From Nilaparvata lugens (taxonomy: Eukaryota; Arthropoda; Insecta; Hemiptera; Delphacidae), in the NCBI RefSeq assembly GCF_014356525.2, contig NC_052511.1:47083216-47147215 (forward strand): DNA of 64,000 nucleotides. The letters run 5' to 3'. Of the stretch, positions 1 to 11,399 are shown in pieces (the first letter of the stretch is position 1; every line of letters starts with the position of its first letter). Under the pieces are notes generated by a model. That model made no database searches, was not told the origin of the DNA, and worked only from the letters and a program-made list of their open reading frames with translations. A program made the position numbers and the translations under genes.

Positions 1-336
1 TATCCTTGTTTATCATTCAACAATGCGGATAGCGCTATCTCTTTCTCGCTTTGTTCTGTTGCCAGATCGTCTTTTAACAATGTAGAAATAATAATTAATC
101 ACAAAATATTCATCTTAATCATGAGAATTCATTATTAAATTATAGAATTTCTTACTTAATAAAATATAATAGATTTATATATTTAGAAATATATTTTAAA
201 CGAGAATGAACAGTTAATATTACATCAATAAACCTGTATCAGCTACCGTCTATAGAAGGCATTGACAAGATAGAGGTTCGGCAACATTGTTCTGCTATCT
301 TTCTCCTCAGTCATTATAACGTGGACCTCACTATAG
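1..336 (-). mobile_element. MITE A, copy cut by the window start
   Basis: Carries the family's internal sequence (TTTCTCGCTTTG, AACGAGAATGAACAG, CTACCGTCTATAGAAGGC) and ends in the terminal repeat CATTATAACGTGGACCTCAC. Intact copies elsewhere show TA flanks and termini beginning CAGTGAGGTCCACG or TAGTGAGGTCCACG, consistent with a Tc1/mariner-type MITE. There is no coding capacity. Confidence 0.8.
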
Positions 337-610
337 GATTGTAACTTTGACATGAAACGCGTAGAATTTATCTTTGATGCGTCATAAATAGATTTTTTGG
401 AAGAGACTTGAAGCTGTTAGAAATGTATGATAACAGTGTGATTCAGCTTATTAAGTTAGTGATATTGGATGAAAGGACTACAGAGTTGCCAATTCCCTTG
501 TTTCAATTTATTTTTTTATTTGAGGAATTGAATTTTACAGTATTAGGCATTCCTATATAGAATTCTAATATCTGTTAGATGTCATCTTGTTTCCATTCCT
601 TAACATTCAA

Positions 611-636
611 TTTCTCCTTCATCATCATCTACTTCT

Positions 637-671
<35 letters not shown>

Positions 672-680
672 ATCTTCTTG
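611..680. repeat. (TTC)n microsatellite
   Basis: A run of CTT/TTC triplets with a few CAT interruptions, just upstream of the next MITE A copy. Confidence 0.9.
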
Positions 681-700
681 AATCTATCAATATTGCACGG

Positions 701-1483
701 TATATAGTGAGGTCCACGTTATAATGGCAGTGTTTGATTGTCAATGGTACTGCTATCCTTGTCTATTATTCAACAAAGCGAATGGCGCTATCTCTTTCTC
801 GCTTTGCTCTGTTGCCAGATTGTCTTTCAACAATGTAGAATTGATAAATAATTAACAAAATATTTCATCATTATTACAATGATTCATCATGGAATTAGTT
901 AAAAATATAATCTCTTGCTTAATAGAATAATTATGATTGATTTTTTTAAACAAGAATGAACAGTTAATATTACAATACCGGGACACGGAGCTTCGCTCGT
1001 TATTTTCATTCATTGATAAACAGAACACAATTCTCTAAAATGATCGTGTTTATATTTCACAACTGGCTATACGTCATCTTATGAATTTCGGGGATGCGAT
1101 ATTTTGATTTTTCACATACTCACTCGCTCACTCACTTTTTTACTATCCACAGCTGTTTCAGCCAAGGATGAATTATCCTTTTAATGCTGTTCAGCGAGTT
1201 TTCCCAAGGATGAGACCTAGTGCAATCGAATTTTTACATCATAAACCTACTATGTTCCAAATTTCGTGAAAATCGTTAGAGCCGTTTTCGAGATCCGTTA
1301 AACATAAATAACCAGATATAAAAATAACCAGATATATAAATACAGAAATTGCTCGCTTAATATACTAGGATCAATAAACCTGTATCAGCTACCGTTTATA
1401 GACGGCATTGACAAGACAGAGGTTCGGCAACGTTGTTTCCCTATCTTTCTCTACCGCCATTTTAACGTGGACCCCACTATATA
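701..1483 (+). mobile_element. MITE A, near-complete copy with a nested repeat C
   Basis: The left terminal repeat (TAGTGAGGTCCACGTTATAA) starts at about 703 and the right one ends at about 1480. The internal family sequence is interrupted after GTTAATATTACA by a 396-bp insert (975-1370) and resumes with TCAATAAACCTG. Confidence 0.85.
975..1370 (-). mobile_element. Repeat C, short form nested in MITE A
   Basis: Read on the minus strand it begins AATTTCTGTATTTATATATC near TATTAAGCGAGC and ends ACGAGCGAAGCTCCGTGTCC. The same two ends occur at 53440 and 54497. A GAGC-TTC-GCTC hairpin lies near one end. It is non-coding; it may be a helitron-related non-autonomous element, but the class is uncertain. 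Confidence 0.65.
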
Positions 1484-1850
1484 CTCGGTTCCACTTGAAT
1501 CTGTCAGAAATCTACGTCAGAAAACATCAACGATTTCTGTTCTAACACACTGACAGAGTTGAAAGTCACTTCAACTCAAATGTGTCATAAATTCCCATGA
1601 ATAATATTGATGCTTGCCATTTAACCAATGGTGACCATTTCTAGAGAATCCTTCTCAATTGTTGGTTCACTACATTCTGTCAGAAATCTACATTAGATAA
1701 CATCGATGCTCCCTCATCCCAGGCCAAAAACTCAAGTTCTATCGTAAATTTGTCAAACTCTTTAAATAAGGATGATATAATTAAACTATGCTTAGCTACC
1801 GGCTTTGACTCTCTTTTGCTTCTTGTGAATCTCGTTCATTTTGATATCCA
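1484..1850. other. No gene seen
   Basis: AT-rich sequence with scattered TCTGTCAGAAATCTACGT-like copies (about 1500 and 1676) that also recur in diverged form near 13020. No ORF or RNA gene is supported. Confidence 0.5.
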
Positions 1851-1856
1851 TAATGG

Positions 1857-2885
1857 AGAATAATTGTTCATTTTCATATCTGCAATGGAAAATTATTTTT
1901 GAAGATCATCTGGAGAGTCTCATTTTGATACGTACAGTAGAAAATTGTTCATTTTGATATCTACAATGGAAAATTATTTCTGAAGATCACCTGTAAAGTC
2001 TGGTTCATTCTTATACCTATAATATAGAAAATAGTTCATTTTCATGTACAATGGAAAATTTTTTTGAAGATCATCTGGAGAGTCTGATTCATTTTGATAC
2101 CTACCGTGGAAAATTGTTGATTTCCATCTAGAATGGAAAATCATTTTAGATCATCTGGGAAATCTGGTTCATTTTTATATCTACAATGGAAAATTGTTCA
2201 TTTTCATCTACAATGGAAAATTATTTTTGTAAATCATCTGGAAAATCTGGTCCATTTTGATAACTACAGTACAAAAATTGTTCATTTTGATCTACAATTG
2301 ATAATTTTTTTGAAGATCATCTGGAATATCTGGTTCATTTTGAAACTTACAGTGGGAAATTGTTCATTTTGATCTTCAATGGAAAATTATTTTTGAAGAT
2401 CAACTGAAAAATCTGGTTAATTCTGATACCTATGATAGAAAACTGTTCATTTTCATCTAAAATGGAAAATTATTTTTGAAGATCATCTGGAAAATCTTAT
2501 TTATTTTGATACCTACGATAGGTTCATTTTGATATCTGCAAAGGAAAATTATTTTTGAAAATCATCTGGAAAATCTGGTTCATTTTTAAAACTATAATAG
2601 AAAATCGTTCATTTTCATCTACAATGGAAAATTATTTTATTCTGGAAAATCTTATTTATTTCGATACCTACGATAGGTTCATTTTGATATCTGCTACGGA
2701 AAAATATTTTTGAAAATCATCTGAAAAGCCTGGTTCATTCTGATACCTATAATAGAATGTCTTTTCATTATGATCCGCAATGGAAAATCATTTTTGAAGA
2801 TAATCTGGTTCATTTTATACATTCAATAGAAAATAGTTCATTATGATCTACAATGGAAAATTATTTTAGAAGTTCATCTGGTTCA
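1857..2885. repeat. About 82-bp minisatellite, roughly 12 units
   Basis: Units contain two TTCATTTTGAT-type blocks, an AATGGAAAATTATTTTTG block and a GAAGATCATCTGG block. The last falls at about 1901, 1982, 2066, 2147, 2233, 2312, 2394 and 2478, so the period is 79-86 bp. Some units lack stop codons, which produces short spurious ORFs. Confidence 0.88.
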
Positions 2886-4150
2886 TAAATTCATGATATC
2901 CATGGATTAAAACATCATGGATTTTTGCAAAAATGGTTGAAAATTAAAATCGCTCAAACTTTCAGGAAGTTAGTACTTGACAAGAGGAACAATAATATGT
3001 CATCACATTGGCGAAATTCATTCCTATTCTTGAGTTATAAGCATTTGAAGATGAGTGATTTTTCTGATCTGAGAGTGGAGGGAAGATTTTATGTTTGAGT
3101 GAATAACTCACCCTGTATTGTAGCGAAACGTCTCATATTATAGCACGACACTTGTTAGGTCAACCTCTATCCATAGCCCGAGTATCATCCAAATCTGGGA
3201 GATTTGCATTTTTCATGAAATTAATGGATAAAGAAGAAATGAATTTTTGCAAAAATGGTCAAAAATTAAAATCTTGCAAACTCTCAGTAATGATAGTACT
3301 TGACGAGAGGAACAATATAATGTCATATAGTCATACATATAATGTCATATAATGTCATATAATGTCACATTGGAAAAATTAAGTGTATAGTGTAATTTTT
3401 TGTGATTCATTGAATAGAACCTGATTTGAACTTGATTTGATTGTTCCTATTCATAGGGAATACTGAAAGTCCAAAATGAATATCCCCTGAATTTTCCTCA
3501 ACTCTCAGAATAAATTTTCAACAATTTCTCAATCTCTCCCAAAAATTACTTCAAATATTTTTTGAAAAACAGCCAGCAATAATTCCAACAAACATTACAA
3601 CAACGCAGCGTTATAAAATAACATTATGCTGAAATTGAAACAATACCCACTTTCAAAATGGCGTTGAAATTTCTGAGAAAACTCGTTGAAATCATGGAGT
3701 GAATCATTCACTTTTCACTGTCAGTGTACCCTCATAAGCAACATCACTATTTTCCATTAAATTTTTGCTGACAATTTTGAAGTGAACAGAGCTCACCCAA
3801 CCAAAAAGGTTCCACTTTAAAGTGTCAGAATTCCCTCATAAACAACATTAAAGCTTCAAACTCAGCCAACCCTGACAGATCGAAGTGAACCGAGCTCACT
3901 GAACCAAATCCTACTCTGTATTATTATTTCACGGGAACGCAATCGTTTCAGCGAATATAATCATGGGATAATATTTTTCATGGAATTTTGTCATTGTTGA
4001 CGACTTTCCACTCGAACGCAGATGAAAACACGAATTTCTTGGAAACAATTTTCAGGAGTTTTATTATTTTCTCTGAAAATTTCTATTGAAATGTCAATTT
4101 CTCGGGCGGTACAATATGATGGCAATGGTTTGGTTGCTTCCAGCCATCAA
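2886..4150. other. No gene; one diverged 320-bp tandem duplication
   Basis: A block from about 2925 to 3010 (TTTTTGCAAAAATGGT, TAGTACTTGACAAGAGG) recurs at about 3243-3330 with changes, followed by three ATAATGTCAT units. The rest is AT-rich with no convincing coding or RNA signal. Confidence 0.5.
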
Positions 4151-4489
4151 CCATGTTCTCTCACTCACTCTTTCTCTCACACTCTCTCCTGCTTTGTCCC
4201 TCACATTCTCTCTCTCAGACATTCTCTCTCTCACTGTCTAACTCTTTCTCATCTCTCTCTCTAACTTTCTCTCTCTTTTTGTCTAACTTTCTCGCCATCT
4301 CTTCTACATTCTCTCACTCAATCTATCTCTTTCTATTAACCTATTACACACACACTGTTTATCTCTCTCTCTCTCTCTCTTGGTAGAAAGTTACTAGGAA
4401 GGATATTTTTTATTCTTTCCAAAGAATGGACATTAATATGTCCAAAGCTCCGCCAATTTATGTAGATGCATCCTTTCCAGTAACTCTCT

Positions 4490-4570
<81 letters not shown>
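4150..4570. repeat. (CT)n and (GA)n microsatellites around a LINE 3' fragment
   Basis: CT-rich sequence (about 4157-4380) leads into a LINE 3' end fragment (GAATGGACATTAATATGTCC, then CTCCGCCAATTTATGTAGAT), then a pure (GA)n run at 4494-4566. The same order of (CT)n followed by this LINE end recurs at 40255-40410. Confidence 0.85.
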
Positions 4571-4574
<4 letters not shown>

Positions 4575-5041
4575 GAGAGAGAAAGAGAGAGAATCACATC
4601 AACACACGTGTGAAGAATAGCAGAATAAAAGATATAATGAAGCGAGAAAGATGTGGGAGAAAGAGAGGATATCGTAAGAATAAGTTTGAAATGATTCATT
4701 CATGGAAGAAGGACAGTAGAATGAGAGAATAGATTCGAGTAAGGGAGAAAGATCAGGAAAAGGAACTCAAGGAAAGATGAAGCAAATTAACTCTCAAAAA
4801 GGAAAGGATGATGAGAGAATAATAATGAGAGTAAGAAAGGTAGATGAGGAAAAGGAACTCAAGAAAATATGAGGCAAATTGACTCTCAAAAAAGAAAGGA
4901 TAATGAGAGAATAAAAATAAGAGTAAGAAAGATAGATGAGGAAAAGGAACTCAAGAAAAGATGAGGCAAATTGACTCTGTAAGAGGACAGGAGAATGAGA
5001 GAATTGATAAGAGTAAGGAAGAAAGAAGAAGAAAAGGAATA

Positions 5042-5400
5042 AAAAACTTCTGCTACTGCAAATATTGACAACAGGGTAAACAGCTAGATGGAAATTCGAT
5101 GAGCGCTACTATTCAAAAATTATTTGTCTGCCCGGGAATCGAACCCAGTACCTCCTAGTTGCCGGTCAGGAATTCTTACCCTTACATCAAATTGACAATC
5201 TTTGAATACCAGCGCTCATTTTATACGAATCCATAGCTGCCAGCCAGTCTACAGATGGAAATTACTGAGATATTGCAATTATTCGAATGCTAATGAATTG
5301 ATTATTAAGTAGCTCATCGAATTTTCATCTAGCTGTTTACCCTGTTGTCAATATTTGCAGTAGCAGAAGTCTTCGGGGTGATTTACAGCATTTAATTTGG
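5042..5400. repeat. tRNA-related repeat in inverted arrangement
   Basis: The minus strand from about 5230 to 5042 carries GGTTCGATTCCCGGGC, a perfect tRNA-type B box, then CATCTAGCTGTTTACCCTG and CAATATTTGCAGTAGCAGAA. The latter blocks recur on the plus strand at about 5318-5375, giving an inverted pair. Related copies lie at 33996, 35485 and 58495. Confidence 0.75.
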
Positions 5401-5479
5401 ATTTTCGTTTTATAGTAACTAAAATATATAATGAGTGATTCATGAAAGAAGGACAGGAGTATGAGGAAATATTGCATGC

Positions 5480-5890
5480 AACAAGTAGCAAACTGCATCT
5501 GTTGCAGGTTTTAAGTTAAAATTGGAGAGTTGCATTTTGTTTCAAGCTGCAAGTTGTATGCTGCTAGTTGACAGTTGCATGTTACTTTTTGCAAGCTGCA
5601 AGTTGCATGCTACTTATTGCAAGCTGCAAGCTGTATGTTGCTAGTTGCTAGTTGCATGTTACTTATTGCAAGCTGCAAGTTGTATGTAACTTGTATTTGA
5701 TGTATGTTGCAAGCTGCAAGTGGCAAGTTTCATTAGCTTCAAGCTACAAGCTACATGGTTCACGTGCCTCAGATGCTGAAAGTTGCATATTGCAAGCGGC
5801 AAGTTACATGAAGCAACTGGAAAGTTTTATTTGTTGCAAGCTGCAAGTCAACATGCTGCAAGTGGCAAGTTGCAAGCTGCACATGCCTCA
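5480..5890. repeat. GCAAG-rich minisatellite
   Basis: Degenerate tandem repeats of TTGCAAGCTGCAAG and TTGCATGCTAC. It stays open over about 100 codons in two frames, but the translation is repetitive and matches nothing I recognise. Confidence 0.85.
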
Positions 5891-6240
5891 CCCCGAGGCA
5901 CAATCCATCATTATAGATTCTTTTCTCGCTCACTCATCCTCATGGAATGCAATGTCCCGTGCAACAATTTAATGGCCGCCTTCTCAGAAATGATAATATT
6001 GTCGAGAGCAGAGCAGGCTGCCGGTTCTCGGAATAATCAAATCCAGCAGTGGATTAAATTTCGTAGAATGACACCGTGAAGCCACCATGCTTTGGGCTCT
6101 GAGCGAATCCAGGAAATGCAATCAATATACTCTCAATCAGCGTAGCTCCATTCGTTCTTGGCATCCAAGTTCATCTAATAACAATCTAGGCCATATCATG
6201 TTAGTGTAAACTAAATAATGAAATCTATTTGAGTGATAAA
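5890..6240. other. Unexplained, slightly GC-richer stretch
   Basis: About 5895-6110 is less AT-rich and lacks the repeat blocks seen elsewhere. Short open frames run through it but have no splice borders or recognisable residues. It is followed at about 6130 by a diverged copy of the 198-bp repeat found at 8060. Confidence 0.35.
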
Positions 6241-6279
6241 TCAAATCAAATGTTCCTTCATTTTGGCATGAAGAGGCTA

Positions 6280-6480
6280 CAATATTTATTTATTTATTTA
6301 TTCGTGGACAGAATCACAAATCAAAAAATATGATTAGGAAGGAACAACAGGCTTGGCCCAAATCTATTCCATTCCCAAATTTTGATAAATTAATAATATG
6401 TTCAAAAAATAGGTTATGTTTCTACTGTAAAACGTTCAAGTTCAATTTTCGTCCAAAAATATAGATGTAAGCTAAACATT
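6280..6480 (-). mobile_element. LINE 3' end with (AAAT)n tail
   Basis: On the minus strand it ends in an AAATAAATAAATAAAT tail preceded by GGGCCAAGCCTGTTGTTCC and CATAACCTATTTTTT. Other copies lie at 12505, 19925, 20200, 21130, 36985 and 38720. Confidence 0.7.
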
Positions 6481-6738
6481 TTGAATTTAGAGAAATTGAA
6501 ACACCAAACTATATTTAAATATAACATTCAATTATCACTTCATGAATTAATCAAGTTATTTTATAAAATTTTGAACCCAAAAATACACACAACTTCTCTC
6601 ACTAAGCACAGCTGTATTTATGGTGTATGAACCGCCGTATTTCAATAATTTGAAACAAAACAATTTTTCAATCATGAACAGTAAATAACTATTAACTCAT
6701 AACAGTAACGCATAATAATGATGAGAATTTTTTTTTCC

Positions 6739-6928
6739 GTTTTGTGTAGTTGAGAAATTGATATTGTGGTAATTATTCATATTGAATGAAAAAGACTAGG
6801 AAATTGTCAAAAAACCACTGATTTATTGTCAATCTCTGATTAAACTGAAACCGGTCTTTCAAAGTATCAATAAATCTGTGGATTTTTTACAATTTCTTAT
6901 TCTTTTTCATTCAATAATGTGGAATATT
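6739..6928. mobile_element. Fold-back element F, shortened copy
   Basis: Left arm GTGTAGTTGAGAAATTGATA through GAAAAAGACTAGGAAATTG, a shortened centre, and right arm AATTTCTTATTCTTTTTCAT. Fuller copies lie at 42541, 43171 and 60468. Confidence 0.8.
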
Positions 6929-6949
6929 TCTTCTATGTTTGGTTTTGAA

Positions 6950-7098
6950 GGGTCTTAATTAAAGAATCTACTTTGTGAACATATTGTTAAGGACTGGAAA
7001 TTCTGTGACGTGAAGAACTACAAGACTTAACCTATTTCGGACTATGTGTAACCCTATCTAAATTTGGGAGAGGAATAGCACAAGGTTACCTTATTTTT
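6950..7098 (+). mobile_element. LINE-like 3' end, left part (split by element B)
   Basis: Carries ACCTATTTCGGACTATGTGT and GGGAGAGGAATAGCACAAGG and continues after element B with CTCTCCCTATCACTTTG at about 8004. Uninterrupted copies lie at 37340-37496 and, inverted, 49650-49745. Confidence 0.75.
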
Positions 7099-7229
7099 AC
7101 TTTCCTTGCCCTATTACCATAGGTAAGGAAAATATTGCTTTCGGAAAAAAATTGAGGTACCCTAATTTCCAAATTTCAATACGTTTCAAGGTCCCCTGAG
7201 TCCAAAAAAGTGTTTTTTTGGTATTGGTC

Positions 7230-7273
<44 letters not shown>

Positions 7274-7998
7274 TGTGTATGTGTATGAGTGTATGTCCGT
7301 CTGTGTACACGATATCTCATTTCCCAATCAACGGAATGACTTGATATTTGGAACTTAAGGTCCTTAAAATATAAGGATCTGACACGGATAATTTCGATCT
7401 GATAAAATTATTTAATATAAATAAGTTATTATTAAAACCAATGAAAAAAATACAAGATGGCGGATAAAATGGTGAAAATGTTGTCAAAAACAGGGTTTTC
7501 GCGATTTTCTCGAAAGCGGCTCCAACGATTTTGATAAAATTCGTACCTAAAATAGTCATTGATAAGCTCTATCAACTGTCACAAGTCCCATATCTGTAAA
7601 AATTTCAGGAGCTCTGCCCCATCTATGCAAAGTTTGATTTTAGATTCCCAATTATCAGGCTTTAGATACAATTTAAACAAAAAATTCCAAGTGGAAAAGA
7701 TTGAACATGAAAATCTCTTCAATTAATGACCAGTAACATTTTCACCTAAAATTGAAAATAAGCTCGAAATTCGAGAAAATGTTATTATTTCAATTGCAAA
7801 CTGTTGGCAACTACTGGTGATTCTATTAAATCATTCACTATGAAGAGATAGCAGACCTCGTGTGTTTCCAGCCTTATTGTCCTGTCACCAGCTGGCTTGG
7901 ATCTTTGAATAGTAGACTTGAGATGCGCGGGATCACTAGCGTCAGGTGATAAATTTTCATTACGGCAAGGAGAGTTGTGTGAGTGCGCCACACCAGAT
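7099..7998 (+). mobile_element. Element B, full copy carrying a (TG)n tract
   Basis: Begins ACTTTCCTTGCCCTATTACC and ends GAGTGCGCCACACCAGA. The near-terminal inverted 12-mers ACTTTCCTTGCC and GGCAAGGAAAGT (here GGCAAGGAGAGT) are shared by the family. It contains a (TG)n run at about 7231-7268 and the block CAAGATGGCGGATAAAATGG. A stretch of five to six T flanks both ends, as expected from a target duplication in the LINE sequence it splits. Non-coding. Confidence 0.85.
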
Positions 7999-8056
7999 TT
8001 TTTCTCTCCCTATCACTTTGATGATGTACTTATTGTATGAATCAATAAAGAATACG

Positions 8057-8545
8057 TCCAATCAGCATCTGTTTTCCTGGGCTGGAAGCTAGATTGGTTC
8101 CTGTTTATGAATTCAATGATCCAAAAACAATTTAGTCCATATCATGTGAGTGTAAACAGGAATAAATATTGAAATAGAGATTTGGATTAGAATACATGAA
8201 TGTAACCAACATTTGTCAGGTCATGCTAGTGAAAACAATGAAATCAATACTTTACAATCAGCAACTGTTTTGCTGGGCTGAATGCTACATTGACTCTTGT
8301 CATGAAATCAACCATCCTATAACAATTTAGCCAATATCATGTTGGTGTAAACAAGGATAAATTGAAATAGAAATTCGGATTAGAATAATATGTGAATGTC
8401 ACCAACATTTATCAGGTCATGTTAGGGTAAACAATGACGTCAATACATCTAATTAGCATCAGCTGTTTTGCTGGGCTGAATGCTACATTGACTCTTGTCA
8501 TGAATCCTATGATCCAAGAACAATTTAGTTATGAATATCATGAAT
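8057..8545. repeat. 198-bp tandem repeat, about 2.5 units
   Basis: CTGTTTTGCTGGGCTGAATG-type blocks at 8068, 8265 and 8463, with AATATCATGT and GTAAACAA blocks in each unit. Confidence 0.8.
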
Positions 8546-8827
8546 ATCGGGGCACTGAGCTTCGCTCGTTATTCATTTATTGACTTTTGATAAACCGAAC
8601 ACAATTCTTTAAAATTATTGGAGAAGGACTAACAGGCACAGCCCAAAACTGTTTCCTTCCCGAATTTTGATTTATACACTATAAATAGTCCAGAAAGTAG
8701 GTTATGTTCCATACACTTGAATTCAGGTTCAATTTTCTGTTCAAACATTTGAAAACAAAAAAATCACAATTTAAATTATTTACAAACCAAATTGAATAGC
8801 AAAATAACACTCACTAATCACTTAAAT

Positions 8828-9384
8828 GAGAACAATTATCAATGAGAAGTGGGATAACTCTCAAGAAATCCGGTGTCGCATCAAAAAAGCCCGTTCAGTG
8901 TTTGTTAAAATGAGCTCACTCTTCAAATCCCACAATTTGTCTTTAGAAATGAAGCTCCGACTCATGCGTTGCTACATTTTCTCTGTTTTGCTGTATGGTG
9001 TGGAAACCTGGACTCTGAACAAAGAAATCACCAGAAGACTTGAAGCATTTGAACTATGGCTTTACAGAAGAATTCTAATGATATCTTGGACACAAAAAGT
9101 CACGAACGCAGAAGTACTACAGCGCATGAGAAAGGGAGCAGAGTTGGTAAACATGCCGGAAACTCCAATACCTCGGACATATAATGAGGAACACAGAGAG
9201 GTACGGGCTACTCCAAGAGATCCTTCAAGGCAAGATAGACAGCAAGAGAAAACCGGGTCGAAGAAGAATATCTTGGTTGGCAAATCTGAGGAAGTGGTTC
9301 GGTAAAACATCAGTAGAACTCTTCCGAATCGCAACCAACAAAATCAAGATAGCCATGCTGATAGCCAACATCCGGAACGGATAG
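8828..9384 (+). pseudogene. Non-LTR reverse transcriptase C-terminal fragment, frameshifted
   Basis: One frame reads RCRIKKARSVFVKM, LMRCYIFSVLLYGVETWTLNK, RRLEAFELWLYRRIL and QKVTNAEVLQRM. After a frameshift near 9155 another frame reads LQYLGHIMRNTERYGLLQEI and then KPGRRRISWLANLRKWFGKT, LFRIATNKIKIA and a stop. Together these are the end of a LINE ORF2: the thumb/C-terminal region after the polymerase core. The catalytic FADD part is absent, as expected of a 5'-truncated insertion, and the copy cannot be active. Confidence 0.85.
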
Positions 9385-9400
9385 GCATTTAGAGAAGAAG
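8828..9400 (+). mobile_element. 5'-truncated non-LTR retrotransposon with 12-bp target duplication
   Basis: The segment is flanked by AATCACTTAAAT at 8816-8827 and again at 9401-9412, a perfect 12-bp direct repeat. It encodes a reverse-transcriptase C-terminal region and ends with a short GAAGAAG tail. The host sequence is a copy of repeat C; the related copy at about 19600 lacks the insert at the matching position. Confidence 0.85.
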
Positions 9401-9706
9401 AATCACTTAAATTGTCAAATAATTATCAACTTTGAAAATTATGATATACTCTAGTTTAGGAGGATTACCATGACGTCATGTCAACAAATCAGATTATGTT
9501 GACCAAGTCGATTAAATTGTCTAGCTAGATAAAATTTCTCGCTGATTGATCATGATTACATTACACAGCTGTATTCTGTCTCTCTCCCACACAGGCACAC
9601 GCATCTTCTGTTATCGAGAGACAACGAAATTATAATCTGTTTTCCAAGGATGAATTATCCTTTTAATGTCGTTCAGGGAGTTTTCCCAAGGATGAGACCT
9701 AGTGCA

Positions 9707-10062
9707 TTAGGGCCCCATACACTAGGGAACTTGGATCGGCGAACTTGATTCTTGCGAACCAAGTTCGCCAGTGTATGTGGAAAATTGGCGAACCGCGAAC
9801 CAAATTCGTGACGAACTTGGTCTTCAATCTGGATTAAAAACTTTGTTCGGTTCGTGAGCCAGGGCGATATATTATATTCTATCTATATTATATTCAATGT
9901 ATTTTCTTCCCACAGCAGCTGCAAACTTTGACACACTCATCTCTAGACCCCGAAAGACACTGAAGTAACGAACGGTTGTTCGCTCTCCCCACTACAGTGT
10001 GTGGACAAATCCTACACGAACTTGGTTCCCCGAACCAATTTCCCTAGTGTATGGGGCCCTAA
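9707..10062. mobile_element. MITE with TTAGGGCCCC terminal repeats (356 bp)
   Basis: Perfect 22-bp inverted ends: TTAGGGCCCCATACACTAGG at the left matches the reverse complement of CCTAGTGTATGGGGCCCTAA at the right. The inside is rich in GCGAACCAAGTTCG-type inverted motifs. Non-coding, single copy in this window. Confidence 0.88.
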
Positions 10063-10680
10063 TACACAACATAATATATAATTTATAAGTTATAATTTAA
10101 ATTAACAGTTCATGAGCGAGTTCTTCAACCCAGGGGGTCACTAGTCTATTCTATATTTGTATCTCAATTAAATTAAGTCTATTCATGTTCATATTTGCGT
10201 CTCTTACATCGCTAGTGAAATTGATTTCGAAAAACAAAAATAGACTACGACATTTTCAATTTCACCTCCACACATACTCTTCTCAGAAACTAAGCTTCCA
10301 CCGAAACATGCTTTGTACCTCAACTCCGTTCCCCCTCCAAATCAATACAACAGAAATGTCATCACACAAACATACATAAACCCCTTCGAAAACATGACAT
10401 CTTTTTTCCAGAGGAACCCTTTTGTTTTTCAAATTTTCAGATTTCTATGAACACACACCGCACTACGTTCCCGGAACTAATGATGTGAACCCTGGATTGT
10501 GAGGTCGGAGAACCTGGGGGTGTATGGGGGATGATCGAGGGTGGTTTAGCCCCCTCTGTAGTGGGATTTAGCCCCCTTTTTAGGGGGTTAAGGGGAGTCT
10601 GGGTGCCCTGATTTCAGATATATGTCGGATGCAGCAGTTGTTACAGTTCACTGTTGCGAGTAAATTAATTTTCGCAGAAC
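10063..10680. other. No gene seen
   Basis: Includes an inverted fragment of the 154-bp repeat (about 10105-10150) and a short GC-rich block near 10500-10610 with repeated TTTAGCCCCCT. No coding signal supported. Confidence 0.5.
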
Positions 10681-10692
10681 GCGACCTTTGAT

Positions 10693-10770
10693 GTTTCTGA
10701 TGATGATGATGATGATGATGAATAGTAGTAATCATAATCATCATCATCATCACAGTCATGAGATAATCGT
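10693..10770. repeat. (GAT)n/(ATC)n microsatellites, inverted pair
   Basis: A GATGATGATG run is followed by an ATCATCATC run 30 bp later, which could pair. Confidence 0.85.
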
Positions 10771-10833
10771 CATCAGCAGTCATCAGTTTTGGCTTTCAGG
10801 TTATCATCATACACAGAATCCAATTAAACTAAA

Positions 10834-10927
10834 CTATAGTGAGGTCCACGTTATAATGGCAGTGGAGAAAGATAGGAGAACAACGTTGCCGATCCTCTGT
10901 CTTGTCAATGCCTTCTATAGACGGTAG
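10834..10927 (-). mobile_element. MITE A, terminal fragment
   Basis: Starts with TATAGTGAGGTCCACG and continues with the right-end sequence in reverse (GATCCTCTGTCTTGTCAATG, then CTTCTATAGACGGTAG), joined directly to a (CTC)n tract. Confidence 0.85.
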
Positions 10928-11272
10928 CTCCACCTCCTCCTCCTCCTCCTCCTCCTCTTCCTTACTTCTTCTTCTTCACCACCTCCAACTTCTCGTCTTT
11001 CTCTTCCTCATCCTCTTTCTACACCTTCTCCTAAAATTTCTCCTCCCACTACTGTGTCTCTTCCACTTCCTCCTACGCCTCACACTACTCCTCATCCTCC
11101 TCTACCTCCTCCTCCTCATCTTCCTCCCTTTCCTCCTCCTCCTCCTCCTCCTCCTCTTCCTTCACTTCCTCCTCCTCTAACTCCTCCTCTAACTCCTCCT
11201 CCTCCTCCTCCTCCTCCTCCTCCTCCTCCTCCTCCTCCTCCTCCTCCTCCTCCTTCTCCTCCTCCTCTTGCT
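10928..11272. repeat. (CTC)n-type polypyrimidine tract, about 345 bp
   Basis: Almost pure C/T on the plus strand, mostly CTC/TCC triplets. Long proline- or leucine-rich frames here are artefacts of the repeat. Confidence 0.93.
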
Positions 11273-11399
11273 GAATCTATTGACGATCGGTCTGTAAACT
11301 TCTAGCAACTGATGAGACATCCCGTATCAATATTACCACAAGTTCCTGTAACAAGTTGCAAAACTTATCAGCTGATGTAGACCATGATAAGAGCTGTTG

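Larger units (their letters stand above)
8551..9706 (-). mobile_element. Repeat C, long form interrupted by a LINE fragment
   Basis: Starts (plus strand) TATCGGGGCACTGAGCTTCG and includes CAGGCACAGCCCAAAACTG, TAGGTTATGTTCCATACACT and CAAGGATGAGACCTAGTGCA. The LINE fragment 8828-9400 sits inside. Sibling copies are at 18826-20195 and 53440-54497. Confidence 0.7.

Noticed and set aside
5652..6079. Overlapping frames of about 100 codons
   Set aside because: Mostly the GCAAG minisatellite read in two frames; the non-repetitive tail shows no domain.
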